In this document: positions 60,017 to 64,000 of the stretch, piece after piece
Layout of the letters: every line of letters begins with the position of its first letter
How positions within the stretch are numbered: the first letter of the stretch is position 1
Origin: Corylus avellana
Taxonomy: Eukaryota; Streptophyta; Magnoliopsida; Fagales; Betulaceae
Reading direction: 5' to 3'
Assembly: GCF_901000735.1 (NCBI RefSeq)
Contig: NC_081546.1
Span: forward strand, 7,528,254-7,592,253
Length of the DNA stretch: 64,000 bases
Made by a program: the position numbers and the translations under genes
Notes under the pieces: model-generated
What the model saw: the letters and a program-made list of their open reading frames with translations, nothing else
Databases searched by the model: none
What the model was told of the DNA's origin: nothing

Positions 60017-60538
60017 ATGGCCTCAAGCCCGGCAACCAGGAAGGACCTGCACAGAGTAATAAAAAAGAAGAGCGTAAGGTCGGAGAGGGAAGCCGAGGCT
60101 GATGGTGGGCAAAAATGGCGCCTCGATAAGGTAACTCCCTATACCGTTATCTGCCAAAGTGCTCATCTTCGAGCTCAGCGCTTCTTGCCTGAAGAGGAGA
60201 GCAGGCCTTTCCGTCACTCTTGGCCTAGGAATTCTAATCCGGTCACTTTATCATCTGATTCTGAGGAGAGAAGCTCATTTTCCGGAGATAGCAGGGATGT
60301 TGGTGGGGCTAGTACAGGGGACACTTGGGATGGAAACCATCGGCAATTGCAAGGGGCTCGTCTGGAGGTTGCGATGTTACAAGAGTCCGGGCGGTCTATG
60401 AAGGGGAGGGAGTCTCGTGCTTTCAACCGTGGGCGCGCTCTAGGACACCTGGAGGGTGAAGTGGCCAGGGCGATCAAGAAGGATCTCGCTGAGGAATATT
60501 TTTGGTCGACTGTCTTCTCCCAGCTTTCGATCAGATGA
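60017..60538 (+). CDS. Unrecognised ORF family, copy C (173 aa variant)
   Basis: Same protein family as 38799-39484: MASSPATRKDLHRVIKKK at the start, a large internal deletion in the Ser/Pro-rich middle, then PEEESRPFRHS, an altered middle (GDSRDVGGASTGDTWDG) and AFNRGRALGHLEGEVARA. A small insertion near the end changes the C-terminus to SQLSIR. It is open throughout, which could be chance or retained coding function. Confidence 0.45.
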   Translation: MASSPATRKDLHRVIKKKSVRSEREAEADGGQKWRLDKVTPYTVICQSAHLRAQRFLPEEESRPFRHSWPRNSNPVTLSSDSEERSSFSGDSRDVGGASTGDTWDGNHRQLQGARLEVAMLQESGRSMKGRESRAFNRGRALGHLEGEVARAIKKDLAEEYFWSTVFSQLSIR

Positions 60539-60660
60539 TGGGGAGGAAAGCAAGATGCCGTGAGGAGCTGGTGGCTAGCTATATGCTAGCTGTTTCCGAG
60601 GAGCATGTTTTACTCCCGTTTGTGTGCTTCTTGTTATTGGCTATGTTGTTTTTCTTTTGT

Positions 60661-61710
60661 CGGTTGGACCTATGATTGGGAAACTTGTGATGAGGAGAGA
60701 ATTTCTGCTTGCGATATGGACCAACTGAATGTGGCTTGGCAGAGTATAACACAAAGGCGTTAGAATCTGGTTGAACAGAAGGTTGATGGGCAGCAATGAT
60801 ACTCTCAAAATTTAACAATTCTGACTGAAAGTCATCATAGGACAGAGCACGATCTCGTGTAGCAAACGAGAATGATGAAATGAACGGAGCAAATGAGGAA
60901 ATGAGATCAACATCCGCCACTGGCTTACCAACAACTACCAGTTGATCAGCAAAAGATTTTGCTGTTTGAAGATACTCCAAGCAAGACTGAGAACCTTGCT
61001 GTATGCTCTGTAGATGCCGCTTAAGAACAGCAATCCATGAAGGAGATTTGGACGCAAACGATTAGCCAGAAAATCCCATACCTGACGTGAGGTATTCATA
61101 CCATAAACAGTTGATAGAATAACATTACTAAGAGTAGAATTAATCCAACTCGACAAGAATTGATCTTTTGTGTTCCACAGCGTGAAAGCTGGGTTCACTT
61201 CTGTAGTAGCAGCCCCAGTAGCATCAGTAAGAAATTTAGTAGGACAAGTTTCAGACCCATCGACAATGCCTAATAAATTAACACTGCGAAGAGTAGGAAG
61301 AAACTGGGAAAGCCAGGAGAGATGGGTGGTCTCAGAAAGTTTGGCTGTCATCAAATTAGAAACATTGGGAAAGTTATAGGTAGAGGCCATTAAAACAAAA
61401 AAAGGATCGAATTCTAATAGCGTGAGCAAAAAAAAGCTCTGATACCATATAAGACTTCAATAAATCAGTAAAATATTGAGTGACCTTTACTGAGTATGTA
61501 CGTGAGTCTAAATAGAATACAATCAAAACTGAACTCCTTAATACATGGAGTTAGTTCTATCTAGAAAACTGAAATACAAAATTCAAATATTCAAAATTCA
61601 AATACATATAAAATCTAATCTATACATTTGAATTCCCAATATTATCTCTGCTTTGCTGTGATTGATGTGTTTGAATATCTGTTGCATCATACATAGAATC
61701 TTACTTAACA
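60661..61710 (-). mobile_element. Truncated Copia fragment (LTR plus partial gag), minus strand
   Basis: On the minus strand an LTR (61710 to 61448, starting TGTTAAGTAAG), a primer site TGGTATCAGAGC (61447-61436) and a gag start at 61390 (MASTYNFPNVSNLM, FTLWNTKDQFLSSWIN, VYGMNTSRQVWDFLANR). Gag is broken by frameshifts near 61050 and ends at about 60661. No pol. It interrupts unit C between CTTTTG and TTTTAATTTGG, which are near-adjacent in unit A. Confidence 0.8.
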
Positions 61711-61948
61711 CATACAGTTTTAATTTGGCTATATATGATTCTGGATATTTTGGGGTCAAAATGTAATCCCCGTTATGGTTAATCTTGGTTAAAAACTGGC
61801 ATATGATTGTGGGAACTGCTTTTCTTTGATTTTTGGTGCTTGTTGTTTAGTGACCCTTGGTAGTTTTTGTGGAAAAACGGTGTGATTTTGTTGTGGGAGT
61901 TGCATTGTCACGTTTTCGGGAGCGACTTGAACAGAATATCAGACAACT

Positions 61949-62880
61949 TGAAGACTTTTGGTTAAAGTTAATTGCACGTGTACTAAATAAACTTTTTCAG
62001 TTTCAGTTTGAACTTATTTAGTTGTAAATCAGTTAATTTTGTTTATTATGTTTTTTAGTCAAAGTTGAAGTCAGTTAGTTTAGTTAGTTAATTCTCAATT
62101 CTTGTCATCAATGTAACATAATATATAAGTAGTATTCATTCATTCATTATTGCCATTAAGGTTGATTATACAGAGAATAAAGCTTTCTCATTCTCTGTCA
62201 ACTTGCTCAACCTCTTACCTTCGTTCTTCTTTCTTTTTTCTGTTGTGCATTGCTCTATTTCACGCTTGATTCTACAGAGCAAGCTCTGCTTGACATGGTA
62301 TGAGAGCCTTTCACAATTTTGTGAAGCTCATATGTTTTTCTTTCAATGGCAGAAGAATTTGCTACTTCTTCTTCCACTCTTCCAAACACCATTCCAACTA
62401 ATTGTTCCATTGATCCATCTGATCCTCGTTTCCTTAACAGTGGTGAAAATCCAGCCATCTTACTTGTTGGCCGGTCACTGACAGGAGAGAACTACAACAC
62501 ATGGAGTCGCTCCATGCTTTTTTCTTTGAGTGCCAAGAACAAAATTTGTTTTGTTGATGGCTTAATGCTTAAGCCATTAGATCATGATAGTCTTCTTCAA
62601 GCTTGGACTCGCTGTAATGACATGGTAGTGTTATGGATTCTTCATTCTATATCGAAAGATATTTCTTCTAGCATCATCTACATCACATAAGGCAAAGACA
62701 TGTGGGAAGATCTGAATGATTGTTACTCACAAAGGAATGGCCCAAGAGTTTTCCAACTGCATAAGGCAATTGTAGCCATTACTCAAGAAAACTCCTTTGT
62801 AAGTCAATATTTTACAAGGCTTAAAACTTTTTGGGAGGAACTCAACAATTATAGGCCTATATATGTCCATATACAGCTGC
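61949..62880 (+). mobile_element. Truncated Copia fragment (LTR plus partial gag), plus strand
   Basis: A probable LTR (about 61949-62295, ending CA), a primer site TGGTATGAGAGCC (62296-62308), then gag from ATG 62346: FLNSGENPAILLVGRSLTGE, NYNTWSRSMLFSLSAKNK, then an in-frame TAA at 62688 followed by DMWEDLNDCYSQRNGPRVFQ. It stops at about 62880. A different Copia family from the other two. Confidence 0.8.
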
Positions 62881-62885
62881 TGTAA

Positions 62886-63780
62886 TTGTGGTAGAATCAA
62901 AACACGTAGTTTTCATTTTCATCTACTTCCACAAAAATTTCTCTAATGATTTCTTCTTAGGTGTTATCTTCAAGTTCATCGTTTTCTTAAAAAGAATCAC
63001 AATTTTCGTGGTGATCATCCTGGTGAGTTGCACCTGTGGCAGAGGAAGTGGTGGGTGTTTTTTCACTGGTGTAGTCATTGCAACAAATAGTTATTACTGC
63101 ACAAATTATTTCTCTGACGGCAGCTCCACTTTTTCAGCCAAATTAACCGCTCCACATCTTTTTCATAATAATTAATATTTGGAGAAACTTCACTTCAAAC
63201 CCTTGAACTACCGCACGTTTTGAGAAGATCCCTTAAATTTCAACAATTCTCAATTTAACCAATTGAACTTTCAATTTCAATCAATTTACCCTTCCGTCGG
63301 ATTTCAAACGTTAAAAGTGATAAAATGGCGTTTATACCCTTGAATTTTTTTATACAATTCTAAATTTACCCTTAATTTCAAATTAAAAATAAAAATAAAA
63401 AATGAAAATCGAAGTGTAATTTGATCCTTTTAAGCATTTTTATTAGAAGTTAACAGCTAAAACTAATGAAGTGGGTAAATTGATTGAAACTGAAAGTTCA
63501 GTGGTGTAAATTGAGAGTTTTTGAATTTTGGAGAAGTCTTCTCAAAATGCTTGGTAGCTTAGGAGTTTAAAGTGAAGTTTCCTCTAAATATTTTCTTCAT
63601 AGACAAAATTAAGTATCTATTGGGAGATTCATGAATACTGTTACGGACAGGTTGAATGCAACTTACATCATCTTCAAGGAACCTGTCAACATAAAGAAAC
63701 TGAACAAGCTTCACTCGGATCTTATCATCATCATCATCATGACAAATAGGACCGATCTGCATGCGCTCCAAATACTTGTA
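62886..63780 (-). mobile_element. Gypsy-type gag remnant, unit C copy
   Basis: Matches unit A 41145-41610 (CCAAATTAACCGC, TTCATGAATACTGTTAC) with more changes, and is split by the MITE at 63181-63584. The minus-strand piece MERMQIGPICHDDDDDKI continues the gag-like frame. Non-functional. Confidence 0.65.
63181..63584. mobile_element. Mutator-type foldback MITE, copy 5, unit C only
   Basis: GGAGAAACTTCACTTCAAAC to AGTGAAGTTTCCTC. Flanks TTAATATTT and TAAATATTT differ at one of nine positions. Unit A has the empty site (ATTAATATTTTCTTCATAG, about 41423-41441), which confirms the ends. Confidence 0.85.
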
Positions 63781-63789
63781 TTGGCCTAA

Positions 63790-64000
63790 AATAATGTTTT
63801 TTTTTCATATATATATTGCATACAATTTATGGTGTATATTTCTGGCCGAATAGATGCAGGTAAAAAGCATTCAAAGGCAAATGTCAAGTTTGACGGCAAG
63901 CCTAGATTCAAATAACGCAGGGGCAAGCTAGGGCGCACAAATGCTCAAGCTGAAATCGACATACTTCAACAAGAGTTGTCCAATGTTTGTACCAGCCGGG
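63790..64000 (+). pseudogene. RKD exon 6 remnant, unit D, running off the window
   Basis: From GCATACAATTTATGGTGTAT it follows intron 5 and exon 6 of RKD; the acceptor and exon start at 63860 (AAAAGCATTCAAAGGCAAAT) are recognisable. A small insertion around 63918-63930 (GGGGCAAGCTAGGGCGCACA) puts TAG in frame, so it is broken. The rest lies beyond 64000, so more units may follow. Confidence 0.8.

Larger units (their letters stand above)
57894..63790 (+). repeat. Tandem unit C, 5'-truncated and heavily invaded
   Basis: Starts abruptly inside RKD exon 6 (GCAAGGGCAAATGCTCAAGC) and follows unit A from 37789 to about 40125, then resumes with the gypsy-type gag region of A (from about 41145). It is more diverged than A is from B and carries a foldback element, two Copia fragments and a Mutator-type MITE. 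Confidence 0.85.

Noticed and set aside
63559..63771. 70-aa minus-strand ORF as a host gene
   Set aside because: It matches the gypsy-type gag region of unit A and begins just outside a MITE.

Overview
The window is plant nuclear DNA, most likely from a woody core eudicot. It is AT-rich, has GT-AG and GC-AG introns, plant-specific gene families (RKD-type RWP-RK factor, BIG GRAIN 1-like protein, chloroplast omega-amidase) and a dense load of plant transposons. The species cannot be fixed from the sequence. Two 100-N assembly gaps lie at 13878-13977 and 42905-43004.

Layout. 1-2058: AT-rich DNA with a tRNA-derived SINE that has a perfect 15-bp target duplication. 1967-10235 (minus): a Raf/TKL-type protein kinase gene, broken by a 1.94-kb hAT-like element in its last exon and by a 1-nt frameshift; its introns carry several MITEs and a second hAT relative. 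14407-15783 (minus): an intact single-exon BIG GRAIN 1-like gene. About 16.4-24.7 kb: intergenic DNA with no gene I can support. 25941-33041 (minus): an intact ten-exon chloroplast omega-amidase (nitrilase-like) gene with a 16-nt microexon, a GC-AG intron and a 2.3-kb foldback insertion in its last long intron.

From 33.6 kb to the end lies a tandem array. Unit A (about 33640-42904) and unit B (about 43005-57893) each carry a complete six-exon RKD-type RWP-RK gene of 370 codons, one amino acid apart. Both also carry an unrecognised 228-codon ORF and a gypsy-type retroelement remnant, and both hold a Copia LTR at the same target site. Units C (57894 to about 63790) and D (63790 to the edge) are 5'-truncated and keep only pieces of RKD exon 6. 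The units differ by dateable events: a hAT element (B only), a foldback element (C only), Copia fragments (C only), a Mutator-type MITE (C only), and deletions in A and B.

The full Copia element in unit B (52411-57786) has 508-bp LTRs, a TGTTG target duplication, and a single polyprotein frame closed only by six stops, each explained by one C-to-T change. RKD factors act in egg-cell identity and early embryogenesis, and RWP-RK genes have been tied to nucellar embryony in Citrus and mango. A tandemly amplified RKD locus is therefore the part of the window most worth following up.
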